Source of the DNA: Staphylococcus cohnii subsp. cohnii
GTDB taxonomy: Bacteria; Bacillota; Bacilli; Staphylococcales; Staphylococcaceae
Direction of reading: 5' to 3'
Assembly: GCF_002902365.1 (NCBI RefSeq)
Contig: NZ_PPQC01000046.1
Location: forward strand, 78,905 to 142,904
Length of the DNA: 64,000 nt
The position numbers and the translations under genes were made by a program. Positions 27,771-36,346 of the stretch are shown piece after piece. The notes below the pieces were generated by a model. It was not told the DNA's origin, did no database searches, and worked only from the letters and a program-made list of their open reading frames with translations. The number at the start of each line of letters is the position of its first letter. Positions within the stretch are counted from its first letter, which is position 1.

Positions 27771-28928
27771 TTAATGTATCCCTTCTATATATTGTGCGAT
27801 TTCTTTTCCTGGTCCATGAATATTACCAACACAGAAAATCAAAGCATTGTGTGATTCTGCATAAAGCGCACGTTCAACTTCATTTATATTTTTACCTTCA
27901 AAATTCAAATATTTTTTATCGGGTAATTCTCTCATTACTTCCGTAACCATTTGAGTACTTTTTCCAGTACAAATTAATGTATCGAACGGTACATCTTTTA
28001 TGAAATTCTCTGCAAATTGTCGAGTTCTATCTACCCTATCTGAACGACAATTTAAGATAATCACAATTCTTTGATATGGGTAATTATATGACTCTACTTT
28101 ATTTAAAATGGCTTTAGTAGACTGTGGCTCATTTGCTGCAAAAGCATTCACATACACGTTAGTTGTATTATTTGCATTAAAGTATTTGACTTCCACAGCA
28201 CCTACATCAGGTGGCGCATTTAACATCCCCCTTAAAGCAGTATCTCTGTCGATGCCTAATGCTTCAGCTACACCCATTGCAATTGCTACATTATCTGGAA
28301 AGACAATATATCCAAATTCTCGTAAATATGATTCTGGTACCTCTTCTTTATCAACAACAATTAATTTTGTTTTACGCCGTTTGGCTACTTTAGCAAAAAA
28401 TTTAGTATAATCATCCTTCATTACGACGAGGTGCCCTTTGTATGGAATAGTTGCTGTAAATGCTTGAGCAACCTCATCTAACGTTGGCCCTAACACATCC
28501 ATATGATCTTCCATTACATTAACAATGACGCCAATATTCGCTTTCACTAAATCTTTTTGGAATGTAATTTGATAGTCTGGATTAACTGCCATACACTCAT
28601 TAACTAATGCATTAGCTCTTTGCTTCACAACTTTTCTGACGATATCACGTTGTTCACCTATATTTGCACCTTGAGGTTTTCTATATACAGGATATTCTCT
28701 CGGTGTGAACCAATACATCATGCGTGCATCTGTACCAGTTGTTTTACCAATCACGCGGTATTTATCTTCCCGCAAAATACTGTAAATCAAGCGTGTAATC
28801 GTTGATTTACCTCTAATACCATTTATATTAATACGTATAGGAATCTTTTCTAATCTGTCAGAATGTCTTCGTTTTTCGACGATTCCTAACCATAGAATTA
28901 CACCTATACAAATTATGATTAGTAGCAA
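27771..28928 (-). CDS. capB: Poly-gamma-glutamate synthase ATP-dependent ligase subunit
   Basis: 385 aa from TTG 28928, preceded by GAGGG. One N-terminal helix, then a Mur-ligase-like amide ligase domain: INGIRGKSTITRLI (ATP loop), TGTDARM, NECMAVNPDYQ and VNVMEDHMDVLGPT, the latter typical of CapB/PgsB. It joins glutamates through gamma-amide bonds using ATP. First gene of capB-capC-capA-capE-capD, all leftward with minimal spacing. Staphylococci use the polymer against antimicrobial peptides, phagocytosis and salt. Confidence 0.95.
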   Translation of the reverse strand: MLLIIICIGVILWLGIVEKRRHSDRLEKIPIRININGIRGKSTITRLIYSILREDKYRVIGKTTGTDARMMYWFTPREYPVYRKPQGANIGEQRDIVRKVVKQRANALVNECMAVNPDYQITFQKDLVKANIGVIVNVMEDHMDVLGPTLDEVAQAFTATIPYKGHLVVMKDDYTKFFAKVAKRRKTKLIVVDKEEVPESYLREFGYIVFPDNVAIAMGVAEALGIDRDTALRGMLNAPPDVGAVEVKYFNANNTTNVYVNAFAANEPQSTKAILNKVESYNYPYQRIVIILNCRSDRVDRTRQFAENFIKDVPFDTLICTGKSTQMVTEVMRELPDKKYLNFEGKNINEVERALYAESHNALIFCVGNIHGPGKEIAQYIEGIH

Positions 28929-29356
28929 ACTCTGTCCCTCTTTTCATCTGCGTATTTATTAATTGCGTGCAAAGATCATTAATCTAGTGAAAATATCTAG
29001 CACAACAAATGGCCTTTGTGTATAAACAAATCTTTATACCTTTCAATACTGACATGCTACCACGTAGTTGTTGATTTTATATAAAGTCTATAAATTAACT
29101 GTTAATTGAATGTAAATACACATTTACATTCAATGTAAAATTATATTAAAGGTTAAATGAAATACTTTCATATCAACGTTATTCATTTTTCTTCAATAAA
29201 AAAATTTAAGTAAAAAATTTTTTTAAAAATTTTTCATCAATTAATAATAAAGGTTGAAAACATGAAATATAATATTTACTTGAAATTTACACATTATTAA
29301 AATTCGAATGTTATCTTAAGGATGAAAGGAATTAAAGATACTCTAGGAGGATGGAC
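28929..29356. other. Divergent promoter region of the cap operon
   Basis: 428 very AT-rich bases between capB and a small rightward gene. It holds an exact 12-bp inverted repeat at 29106-29133, described separately. No other gene is visible. Confidence 0.6.
29106..29133. repeat. Exact inverted repeat, possible operator upstream of capB
   Basis: TTGAATGTAAAT, spacer ACAC, then ATTTACATTCAA: a 12-bp perfect inverted repeat with 4-bp spacer, about 178 nt upstream of capB and 220 nt upstream of the small gene. The symmetry and A/T composition look like a dimeric regulator site. No T tract follows, so a terminator is unlikely. Confidence 0.7.
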
Positions 29357-29680
29357 ATGAGCAAACCTGTAAAGCTAACTGTTTCGCTTTATCTCATTAT
29401 TGTTGCACTTATAACTTGTGGTTATTTAATCATGATTTTAGTAGGTAGCTTCCAAGGTAATGATATGCGTGGTGCAGTACTTGATACAGATAATACAAGA
29501 CATATTGAAAATGTAGATGAGACCAAAAATACTTCAAAACCTTCTGAACCATCTACACAAGAAAACCGCTCTATCCCTAAACATTTGCAATCTAAACACA
29601 TGACTCAACCAACAATCAATCAATATAACACGATAAAAACATGGTCTTTAGATAATGATGCATCTAAAAACCATGTTTAA
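29357..29680 (+). CDS. Small single-helix membrane protein, unknown function
   Basis: 107 aa from ATG 29357, 6 nt after AGGAGG; the ATG at 29351 abuts the ribosome site. One helix (LTVSLYLIIVALITCGYLIMILV, in two parts about residues 7-29) is followed by a hydrophilic, Thr/Ser/Asn-rich tail that is probably extracellular. I do not recognise the family. It diverges from the cap operon, which hints at an envelope role but does not show one. Its last 14 codons coincide with a near-perfect hairpin. Confidence 0.6.
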   Translation: MSKPVKLTVSLYLIIVALITCGYLIMILVGSFQGNDMRGAVLDTDNTRHIENVDETKNTSKPSEPSTQENRSIPKHLQSKHMTQPTINQYNTIKTWSLDNDASKNHV

Positions 29681-29689
29681 CTTTTTGTA
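29637..29689 (+). terminator. Terminator embedded in the 3' end of the small membrane gene
   Basis: The arms 29637-29653 and 29662-29678 (AAACATGGTCTTTAGAT against ATCTAAAAACCATGTTT) pair with one mismatch over an 8-nt loop. AACTTTTTG follows. The stop codon overlaps the hairpin's end. Confidence 0.75.
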
Positions 29690-29766
29690 AACTATTTTTG
29701 ACAATTTGTTCAAAATCTCATTATTATGCACTTTTACAAAGGGGTATAATTTCAAAGCGTCTGAAT

Positions 29767-29810
29767 TTTCAGATATAATAAAGATATTAGCTTTCTTATT
29801 ATATCTGAAA
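29767..29810 (+). promoter_or_regulatory. 15-bp inverted repeat in the leader of DapE-like copy 2
   Basis: TTTCAGATATAATAA (29767-29781) and TTATTATATCTGAAA (29796-29810) are perfect complements with a 14-nt loop. A TATAAT box at 29745-29750 would start transcription just before it, and the TGAGG ribosome site at 29811 starts right after it. It would form a stem at the mRNA 5' end touching the Shine-Dalgarno sequence. Confidence 0.6.
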
Positions 29811-29823
29811 TGAGGTTTTTACT

Positions 29824-30981
29824 ATGAGTAAATTTACTGATCAAGAAAAAATTCAAATATTAGAAGACTTGATTAGCATTAAATCAGTTAATGACAATGA
29901 AATCGAAGTTTGTGAATATCTGCAAAAGTTATTAGCAGAACATGACATAAAATCCGACATCATTAAAATTAACGACAGTCGTGCAAATTTAGTTGCTGAA
30001 ATCGGTAAAGATGGCCCAGTATTAGGTATCTCCGGTCATATGGATGTTGTCTCTGCGGGCGATGAAAGTAAATGGACGTATGATCCATTCAAACTTACTG
30101 AAGTCGATGGTAAACTATACGGCCGTGGCTCAGCTGATATGAAATCAGGTTTAGCAGCATTAGTAATCAGTATGATAGATATTCATGACCAAAACTTATT
30201 GCAACATGGGAAAATTCGTTTACTAGCAACTGCTGGTGAAGAAATCGTAGGTGAAGGCGCAAAAGCTTTTCAAGATAAAGGATATATGGATGATGTTGAT
30301 GCACTAGTGATTGCTGAGCCTTCTCAAGATCGAATTATTTATGCACATAAAGGATCAATGGATATTCGTGTCACTTCCCGTGGTAAGGCATCACACAGTT
30401 CTATGCCTCAACTAGGTTTCAATGCAATTTCACCATTAGTAAAATTTGTTTATAAAGCTGATGAAGGCTTTGAAAAATTCACTAAAAGTAATGATTTATT
30501 AGGCAATGCAATTATGAATGCCACAATTTTCAACGGTGGTAATCAGGTGAATTCCATTCCTGAACATGCTGAATCTGAATTTAATATTCGTACGATTCCT
30601 GAGCATGATAACGAACAGTTCATTTCATATTTCAATGAAATCTTAAAACAAGTCGAAACTGAACAAACGGATATTGATATTGACACATACATGTCTAGAC
30701 CACCTGTTTATACTACAGGACAAAACCAATTAGCTGAACTTGCTGTTGAAATGGGAGAAAAATATTTAAATACAACATTACCAACTGAAGCTTCACCTGG
30801 TGTTACCGACGCGTCTGATTTACTAGTAGACAAAGATGAAAACTTTTCATTTATCATGTATGGCCCTGGGGCTGTAAGTCAAGCACACCAAGTAGATGAG
30901 CACGTAGAAAAGGATATATATCTGACATTTGTTGATTTATTTACAGATTTCTTCTCAACTTACCTAAATAATTCAAACTAA
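29824..30981 (+). CDS. M20-family metallopeptidase, ArgE/DapE type (copy 2)
   Basis: 385 aa with the same di-zinc motifs as the copy at 8052: GHMDVV, GRGSADMKSG, ATAGEEIVGEG, AEPSQD and YGPGAVSQAHQVDEH. The two proteins share long stretches (for example YAHKGSMDI against YTHKGTMDI, and HSSMPQLGFNAISPLV), so they arose by duplication. Cytosolic deacylase or peptidase; desuccinylase activity in lysine synthesis is a default annotation, not proved. Its leader carries an unusual hairpin ending at the ribosome site. Confidence 0.87.
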   Translation: MSKFTDQEKIQILEDLISIKSVNDNEIEVCEYLQKLLAEHDIKSDIIKINDSRANLVAEIGKDGPVLGISGHMDVVSAGDESKWTYDPFKLTEVDGKLYGRGSADMKSGLAALVISMIDIHDQNLLQHGKIRLLATAGEEIVGEGAKAFQDKGYMDDVDALVIAEPSQDRIIYAHKGSMDIRVTSRGKASHSSMPQLGFNAISPLVKFVYKADEGFEKFTKSNDLLGNAIMNATIFNGGNQVNSIPEHAESEFNIRTIPEHDNEQFISYFNEILKQVETEQTDIDIDTYMSRPPVYTTGQNQLAELAVEMGEKYLNTTLPTEASPGVTDASDLLVDKDENFSFIMYGPGAVSQAHQVDEHVEKDIYLTFVDLFTDFFSTYLNNSN

Positions 30982-31444
30982 GTATGATTATAAATCAATC
31001 ATAAATACAATTTTGATAAAATAGTATAAAATCAAAAGACTCTGGGACATAAAGTTCTGAGACAAGTAAAAACAGACAATTTCTATTGAAAAAGTATAGA
31101 ATTTGTCTTTTTCATTATTGTTTTGATCATAGTTATCTCCTTAATCTACTACTTTCTTATATCAAGTGCTATTAAGTCAAAACCAAGTTCACTTTTGACG
31201 TGTTTGTTTTTCTAACCTATACTACATTTTTCGAATTCAATAATGTACGCATTGGGGAGAGACGCTTGAGGAAATAGAACAAGTTGAAGACTGTAGGTTG
31301 AATCCGTCCCCAAAGAAAGCGAACCAACAATAAAAAATATTGAATAAAAAAAGAAGCATTCAGATGAATTGAATTCAATCATCTGAATGCTATTTTTCTG
31401 AGATTTATGTTTTATACTCTTTATCGCGTTAGAACGTGATTATA
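30982..31444. other. Non-coding gap with two hairpins and a staphylococcal-type repeat
   Basis: 463 bases. The first hairpin is ACAGACAATTTCTAT with ATAGAATTTGTCT at about 31072-31112, ending DapE copy 2. The second pairs AGCATTCAGATGA with TCATCTGAATGCT at about 31356-31392 with T and A flanks, ending the esterase gene. Between them, around 31254-31310, is a degenerate sequence containing GAAGACTGTAGGTT and AAAGCG that recurs elsewhere in the window. Confidence 0.7.
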
Positions 31445-32413
31445 TCAGTCTATAATTTTTTTCAACTTATTGATAAATTTTTTTCTTTCAGGAATTGGAA
31501 AGATAGGATGAATATGAAATAACTGGTATCCTGGGATAAAGTTATGATCAATACCTTGAGCATTTAACGCTTGTGATAATTTAACCGCATCAGGATAAAG
31601 CGTTTCTTTTGTGCCAATTGAAATAGTCATTTTTCCTAATCCATTGAATGCTCCGTAAATTGGTGAAACTCTCCAATCCGTTAATGACAGTTCACCAGCC
31701 CATAAACTAATTAAATATTTACTGCCCTCAATCCCTAACATTGGATCAACTTTTTCATAATTGTAAACTTCAGGATGACTAAATGTACCATCCAGTACTG
31801 GTGAAATCATCACAATATCACTTGGTTGTGACATATTCACTGTTTTCAAATACTGTGCAAAAGATAATGCAATTTGGCCTCCAGCCGAATCTCCCATGAT
31901 AACAACACGTTCTGAACTCACTTTTTGTTCTAATTCACGTCTATAAATCACTTCTAGTAATTCGAAAGTTTCTTTATATGTGGCATGCGGAATTTTAGGA
32001 TATATTGGCATTATTACTTTTGCATCAATAGCTGTTGCCAACATATCTATATATTCAAAGTGATATGGCAGTGGATCTTGGAACCACGCTCCACCGTGAA
32101 TGTATATCACTACTTTTTGTTGACGATCTTCTTTATCATTCACAATATAATTGGTTACATTGTGAATTTTTTTAGTATAAACAGCATTGTCAAAGTGATA
32201 ATTCGTACCTTCATACTCGCCTTGTGTTTGTGCTTTAACAAATTCAAGTGCTTTTTGTGCGTTTACTTTCTTTTCAAATGGTTGTTTCATCTTTGTTGCT
32301 CTAATCATTATTTCATACAAAAAGCTTTTATAACTACGTTTTTCTATAAGCTTAGCGTACAAATATGAAGCTATCACACTAACACTTGCAATGCTTACTA
32401 TTCTTTTTAGCAT
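31445..32413 (-). CDS. Alpha/beta-hydrolase esterase, hormone-sensitive-lipase-like
   Basis: 322 aa. An N-terminal hydrophobic stretch (IVSIASVSVIASYLYAKLI) suggests a membrane anchor or signal. The oxyanion motif is IYIHGGAWFQDP, the nucleophile elbow is MGDSAGGQIAL (Ser), a DPML segment suits the Asp, and HIHPIFP near the end suits the His. Acts on short acyl esters; the substrate is unknown. Single gene with its own terminator. Confidence 0.85.
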   Translation of the reverse strand: MLKRIVSIASVSVIASYLYAKLIEKRSYKSFLYEIMIRATKMKQPFEKKVNAQKALEFVKAQTQGEYEGTNYHFDNAVYTKKIHNVTNYIVNDKEDRQQKVVIYIHGGAWFQDPLPYHFEYIDMLATAIDAKVIMPIYPKIPHATYKETFELLEVIYRRELEQKVSSERVVIMGDSAGGQIALSFAQYLKTVNMSQPSDIVMISPVLDGTFSHPEVYNYEKVDPMLGIEGSKYLISLWAGELSLTDWRVSPIYGAFNGLGKMTISIGTKETLYPDAVKLSQALNAQGIDHNFIPGYQLFHIHPIFPIPERKKFINKLKKIID

Positions 32414-32735
32414 TTCATATTACCTCCAGTGAACAATTAATTCGTGATTATAGAGTTAGTCTCAACAATAAGATAAACTCTATATTGTGCTTCATCCATA
32501 AGTTTATTAAAGCACTTAAACATCACACACAAGCTTGCCATGCTCAAATAAGTTGTATAATTAGTGCATTTCACACATCAAAAAATAGCAAGTAATCCTT
32601 TTAAGAACAAGCTATAAAACGCCTTTTGGATACAATTTTCCAAAACTAGAGCGAAGTTGAATTATAGTTAACTCATTTTATTAATATGTATTGTACATTT
32701 CATTACGAAATGATGTAATGTTAATTTGTATTAGG
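32414..32735. other. Non-coding gap
   Basis: 322 bases upstream of the esterase and downstream of an acetyltransferase. I see no gene with a ribosome site and no strong hairpin. Confidence 0.5.
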
Positions 32736-33257
32736 TTAGCTCTCGAGTATATCTGAATCTATTGAAAATGATTGGTTTATCATCATTGACATATATAATT
32801 CATCATAAAAATTTTGATCCATATAAATAGATTCATGTTTGATACCTTCAATTTTGAATCCTAATTTCTCATAAAATTTAACTGCTGGAGTATTAGTTGT
32901 AATGACAGTTAATTCTAGTCTTCTTAACCCCTTACGCTCAGCCCATTTTATTGTTTCTTGAAACATCTTTGTTGCTAACCCTTGATGATGTTTTTCGTTT
33001 ATCACTCCGGTTACAATATAACCGATATGCTTGATTTTTGCTAATCTACTAATATGTACAGATAAATATCCTAGAATGTCATTTTCATCAGTTTTAACAC
33101 CAATATAGAAGTTGTGTTTAATATCATCAACGAATCTATCTTTATTAAAACTTCTTTCATCAGGTAAATAGAGCATGTATTGTGTCTCTTGATCAATCTT
33201 TTTCATGCAAGTATACAGCGCTTCAGCTTCATTCGGACATATTCTTTCTATGCGCAT
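32736..33257 (-). CDS. GNAT-family N-acetyltransferase
   Basis: 173 aa from ATG 33257, after GGAGGAG. GNAT motif A: GVINEKHHQGLATKMFQETIKWAERKGLRRLELTV in parts around residues 90-125, with the Q/RxxGxA-type acetyl-CoA loop as HQGLATK. It is followed by NTPAVKFYEKLGFKIEG. This resembles the L-amino acid or RimJ-like N-acyltransferases. The acceptor is unknown. Confidence 0.85.
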   Translation of the reverse strand: MRIERICPNEAEALYTCMKKIDQETQYMLYLPDERSFNKDRFVDDIKHNFYIGVKTDENDILGYLSVHISRLAKIKHIGYIVTGVINEKHHQGLATKMFQETIKWAERKGLRRLELTVITTNTPAVKFYEKLGFKIEGIKHESIYMDQNFYDELYMSMMINQSFSIDSDILES

Positions 33258-33387
33258 AAATACTCCTCCCCAATTCAATAGATTAATCTTATCATACATT
33301 ATTTTTATTATATATGATACTTGTGTTTTAATTTACCTCATTTTTATTTTAGACAATTTACTTTTAATTATAAATTTTTAAAAATTG

Positions 33388-33442
33388 AAACATCCTATTA
33401 TTAGTATTACTTTTATGTTAATAAACTAACAACAGGATGTCT
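33388..33442. terminator. Imperfect hairpin downstream of the thioredoxin-like gene
   Basis: ACATCCTATTATTAGT pairs imperfectly with ACTAACAACAGGATGT over a loop of about 20 nt. It is placed to end the leftward gene at 33477. Confidence 0.5.
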
Positions 33443-33476
33443 AAGTACTTATAATTCAACACTATTTCATATTCAT

Positions 33477-33806
33477 TTATGATTTTAAACTTTCATACAT
33501 CATGGATAATTGGTGTTCTATTTGTTGCATATCAATAAATCTACCTTGGCGATGCATTTCTTTACCGTTGAGAAAGATCAAATCAACCGGCACTGTAAAG
33601 ATAGATAATTCACCAGCTATTTCTTCTATATTACTTTGATTAATCACACCTAATGGTATGCCTGGGAATTCACGCAACATGTCCTCAATTTGCGGCAACA
33701 CCGCATGGCAAACACTGCAATTATCTCTCATTACATGAATGACTACGAGCGGTTGTTTGTTAATAAATGAATGATATTCATCCATGGAAGTTAATGTTTG
33801 AGTCAT
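33477..33806 (-). CDS. Thioredoxin-like protein
   Basis: 109 aa from ATG 33806, 9 nt after AAGGAGG. Thioredoxin fold with active site RDNCSVCHAVLP (CxxC = CSVC) near residue 30 and the cis-Pro in FTVPVDLIFLNG near residue 74. The final helix region QQIEHQLSMMYESL ends the domain. The unusual CSVC centre suggests a specialised disulfide reductase rather than housekeeping TrxA (CGPC). Cytosolic; no signal peptide. Confidence 0.85.
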   Translation of the reverse strand: MTQTLTSMDEYHSFINKQPLVVIHVMRDNCSVCHAVLPQIEDMLREFPGIPLGVINQSNIEEIAGELSIFTVPVDLIFLNGKEMHRQGRFIDMQQIEHQLSMMYESLKS

Positions 33807-33923
33807 ATAGAACACCCTCCTTAATTATAAAGTGTTTAATATTATGCACCATATATAGCATGCTTCGCAATTTATATGCTTTCGACTACCAAATGTGCAC
33901 GTAATCATCATATCTAAATATAT

Positions 33924-34907
33924 TTACAAATCATTATTGAAATTTGGCAGTAATCGTTGAATACGCGTTCTCGTTTCTTCAGTATAACCTTGTAGCCCAC
34001 CTGTATGAATAAACAAAATTGTTTGTTGATCATCATATTTTCCTTCTTGAATTTCTTTAACCATACCTCTAAAAGCTTTTCCTGTATAGGTTGGATCTAA
34101 AACAATACCTTCTTGTTGTGCAATATCAATATAAAATGCTAATTCTTCATCAGTTGCTTGTGCATAACCTAATCCAATATAACTATCATTAATGGTAATT
34201 GTATCGAATGTATCTATGCTTTCATCTAACTGTTTAATGATTGTTTGCACTTTATTTTTAAAGGCTGCTGCACTTTCATTAACTGCATATCCAATTATCT
34301 TTGTAGGTAGGTTGTGACTGTGTTTACCAAACCATAAACCTGCATATGTGCCACCTGACCCTACAGCTACATTAATAGAGTCAAAATGACAACCTAATTC
34401 AGCCTCTTGTTCTATAATCTCTTCAAAAGCATTGATATAACCATGCGTACCTATCCAATCTGATGCGCCAGTTGGTATCATAAAAGGTGTTTTGTTTTTA
34501 TTTTCTAGTGTATGGCTCAATTGTGCCATCGCTATTTCTCGAGACTGATCGTCGTCAATCACATGTACATGAGCACCAAGCATAGCATCTAAGAATAAAT
34601 TACCTTCAAAAGATTTCATTGTACCTTTTAACACGAGATGACATTCAATTTGATATTTTGCACATAGTGCTGCTGTTGCTCTAGCATGATTAGATGTGAT
34701 TGCACCTGTCGTAATAATCGTATCATAGCCATGATCAATTACATATTGTATCGTATACTCTAACTTTCTTACTTTATTCCCTGATATTTCAGTGCCAGTA
34801 TAATCATCTCTTTTAATATAAATTTCTTTGCCCAAACGTTTACTTAAGTGTTCTAACTTATGAATAGGCGTGGGTAAGTTGGCGACATCTAACTTTTTAT
34901 TTAACAT
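33924..34907 (-). CDS. PLP-dependent D-cysteine desulfhydrase / ACC deaminase family
   Basis: 327 aa from ATG 34907, 9 nt after AGGAGG. Fold-type II PLP enzyme: IKRDDYTGTEISGNKVRKLEY carries the Schiff-base Lys in GNKVRKLE, TTGAITSNHARATAALCAKY is the substrate-carboxylate loop, and VAVGSGGTYAGL binds the PLP phosphate. The family breaks down D-cysteine to pyruvate, ammonia and sulfide, or deaminates ACC; the D-cysteine role is more usual in Firmicutes. Follows the VOC gene by 28 nt and is probably cotranscribed. Confidence 0.87.
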   Translation of the reverse strand: MLNKKLDVANLPTPIHKLEHLSKRLGKEIYIKRDDYTGTEISGNKVRKLEYTIQYVIDHGYDTIITTGAITSNHARATAALCAKYQIECHLVLKGTMKSFEGNLFLDAMLGAHVHVIDDDQSREIAMAQLSHTLENKNKTPFMIPTGASDWIGTHGYINAFEEIIEQEAELGCHFDSINVAVGSGGTYAGLWFGKHSHNLPTKIIGYAVNESAAAFKNKVQTIIKQLDESIDTFDTITINDSYIGLGYAQATDEELAFYIDIAQQEGIVLDPTYTGKAFRGMVKEIQEGKYDDQQTILFIHTGGLQGYTEETRTRIQRLLPNFNNDL

Positions 34908-34935
34908 TATTTTCAACCTCCTGCGTCAATATTTC

Positions 34936-35451
34936 TTACACTTCTGGAATAAATACGCTTGCCTCGCTATCCCTAGGATAATAATAACCATTTGGTATCG
35001 TTTGCAACTCAATTAAACTCCCCCAAGGAGTTTTAACATATACCGTTCGATTACCATCTGTATCTTCATATTTTGTATTACTATGCGGTTCAGAAATAGG
35101 TTGTCCCCCAGCTTGCTTGATTTTATTAAACGATGCTTCAAAGTCATCCACGTAAAATGAAATATGTGTATAACCTATGTCTTGTAAATTTACAGCGCTT
35201 TTTTGATTTGCATATACAAATTCAAACATCTCTATATTAGGTCCATCATTGAACACCATCATTCTCTTTTTAACGATTTCAGCGCCATTCTCCAATCCCA
35301 ATACATGTTCAACAAATTGACCACCTCTAGGTTCATCCATTTTAGTTTGACTATCATAAGCAATACGACCATCTAAAGCTTCCTTAAAAAAAGCAGTTGC
35401 TATTTCAATATCAGGTACAGTTAAACCAATATGATTAATACCTCTAGTCAT
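34936..35451 (-). CDS. VOC-fold (glyoxalase/bleomycin resistance/dioxygenase) protein
   Basis: 171 aa from ATG 35451 or the TTG just before it; AAGGGGG is about 11 nt upstream. Two beta-alpha-beta-beta-beta modules: GINHIGLTVPDIEIATAFFKEAL with the first metal His, and YTHISFYVDDFEASFNKIKQAGG, then YVKTPWGSLIELQTI with the last Glu ligand. Probably a metal-dependent lyase or epimerase of unknown substrate. In one operon with the D-cysteine desulfhydrase-like gene. Confidence 0.85.
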   Translation of the reverse strand: MTRGINHIGLTVPDIEIATAFFKEALDGRIAYDSQTKMDEPRGGQFVEHVLGLENGAEIVKKRMMVFNDGPNIEMFEFVYANQKSAVNLQDIGYTHISFYVDDFEASFNKIKQAGGQPISEPHSNTKYEDTDGNRTVYVKTPWGSLIELQTIPNGYYYPRDSEASVFIPEV

Positions 35452-35600
35452 CAAGTTGTAATCCCCCTTATATATCATTTTTCGTCTGCTTTATATCATA
35501 GCTAATATCAGTCAATACACTAAGTTAACTAACAATTGTCTGTGACTTGGACACACCAAACACCGTTAAGCATGTTCTATACAGACAATCAATCTAACAT

Positions 35601-36164
35601 TTAATTACTTTCAGCCAAGTCAAAATGATTTTTCAATAAAATATATCGATTCATATCCTGATATTTTTCACCATCAAACATGTCTTGAATATCAGTTGCG
35701 ACAAAATGAAAACCTGCATTTTCTGCAACTTTGTTACTAGCAATATTTCTTACGTCTGCAATAATCGTGAGTTTATTCAATTCTAAAATTTCAAATGCAT
35801 AATGACATATAAACACCACACTTTCCGTCGCAATTCGCTTCCCTGTATATCCTTTCGCCAGCCAATAACCTATTTCTGCTTTTTTATTTTTTAAATCGAT
35901 TTTATGTAAATCTATTGTGCCAATCAATTTATCTTCATAATAGATTAGAAATAATTGACCTTTACTTTCAGCTTGATGTTGTATCATCATTTTCAAATAT
36001 GATTTTTCTGCATCTACAGTGAGATCTTCGGTAATAAAATCTAAAAATCTCGATAAATGTGTAAAATTTTCTTGAATGGTTTCAAATAATGACTCAGCCA
36101 TTCTAAGGTCTGGTGGTCTTAATGAAACATTTGGCAGTATTTCTATAAACGGTCTATATTGCAT
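35601..36164 (-). CDS. RimJ/RimL-type GNAT acetyltransferase
   Basis: 187 aa; AAGGTGAG before the ATG. Motifs: LRPPDLRMAESLFETIQENF at the N-terminus, KKAEIGYWLAKGYTGKRIATESV with the acetyl-CoA loop GYTGKRIA, and RNIASNKVAENAGFHFVA. This is the standard RimJ/L layout that acetylates N-termini or small amines. Related to the GNAT at 32736 only at fold level. Confidence 0.87.
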   Translation of the reverse strand: MQYRPFIEILPNVSLRPPDLRMAESLFETIQENFTHLSRFLDFITEDLTVDAEKSYLKMMIQHQAESKGQLFLIYYEDKLIGTIDLHKIDLKNKKAEIGYWLAKGYTGKRIATESVVFICHYAFEILELNKLTIIADVRNIASNKVAENAGFHFVATDIQDMFDGEKYQDMNRYILLKNHFDLAESN

Positions 36165-36242
36165 TGTCTCACCTTCTATAATTATGTCTTATACCATATC
36201 TTATTTGTAATTTCTGAATATTTCAACACTTTAATGATTAAA

Positions 36243-36302
36243 TAAAAAATAGGAGCATCTCAGATATCTAATTAATCCTTTAATATCCGAGACTACTCCT
36301 AA
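36243..36302. terminator. Terminator downstream of the YfcC carrier
   Basis: AGGAGCATCTCAGATAT pairs imperfectly with ATATCCGAGACTACTCCT. It lies just past the stop of the leftward gene at 36347. Confidence 0.65.
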
Positions 36303-36346
36303 TAACATGAATTTCAAGCTAGTATAATGACTTAGCAAATCACTAC

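Noticed and set aside
29742..29747. Possible SigB -10 (GGGTAT) upstream of DapE copy 2
   Set aside because: No GTTTAA-like -35 at 12-15 bp spacing; TATAAT of a SigA promoter explains the bases.
35536..35587. ATTGTCTGT / ACAGACAAT inverted repeat
   Set aside because: Loop of about 33 nt and no T tract; not convincing as a terminator or operator.
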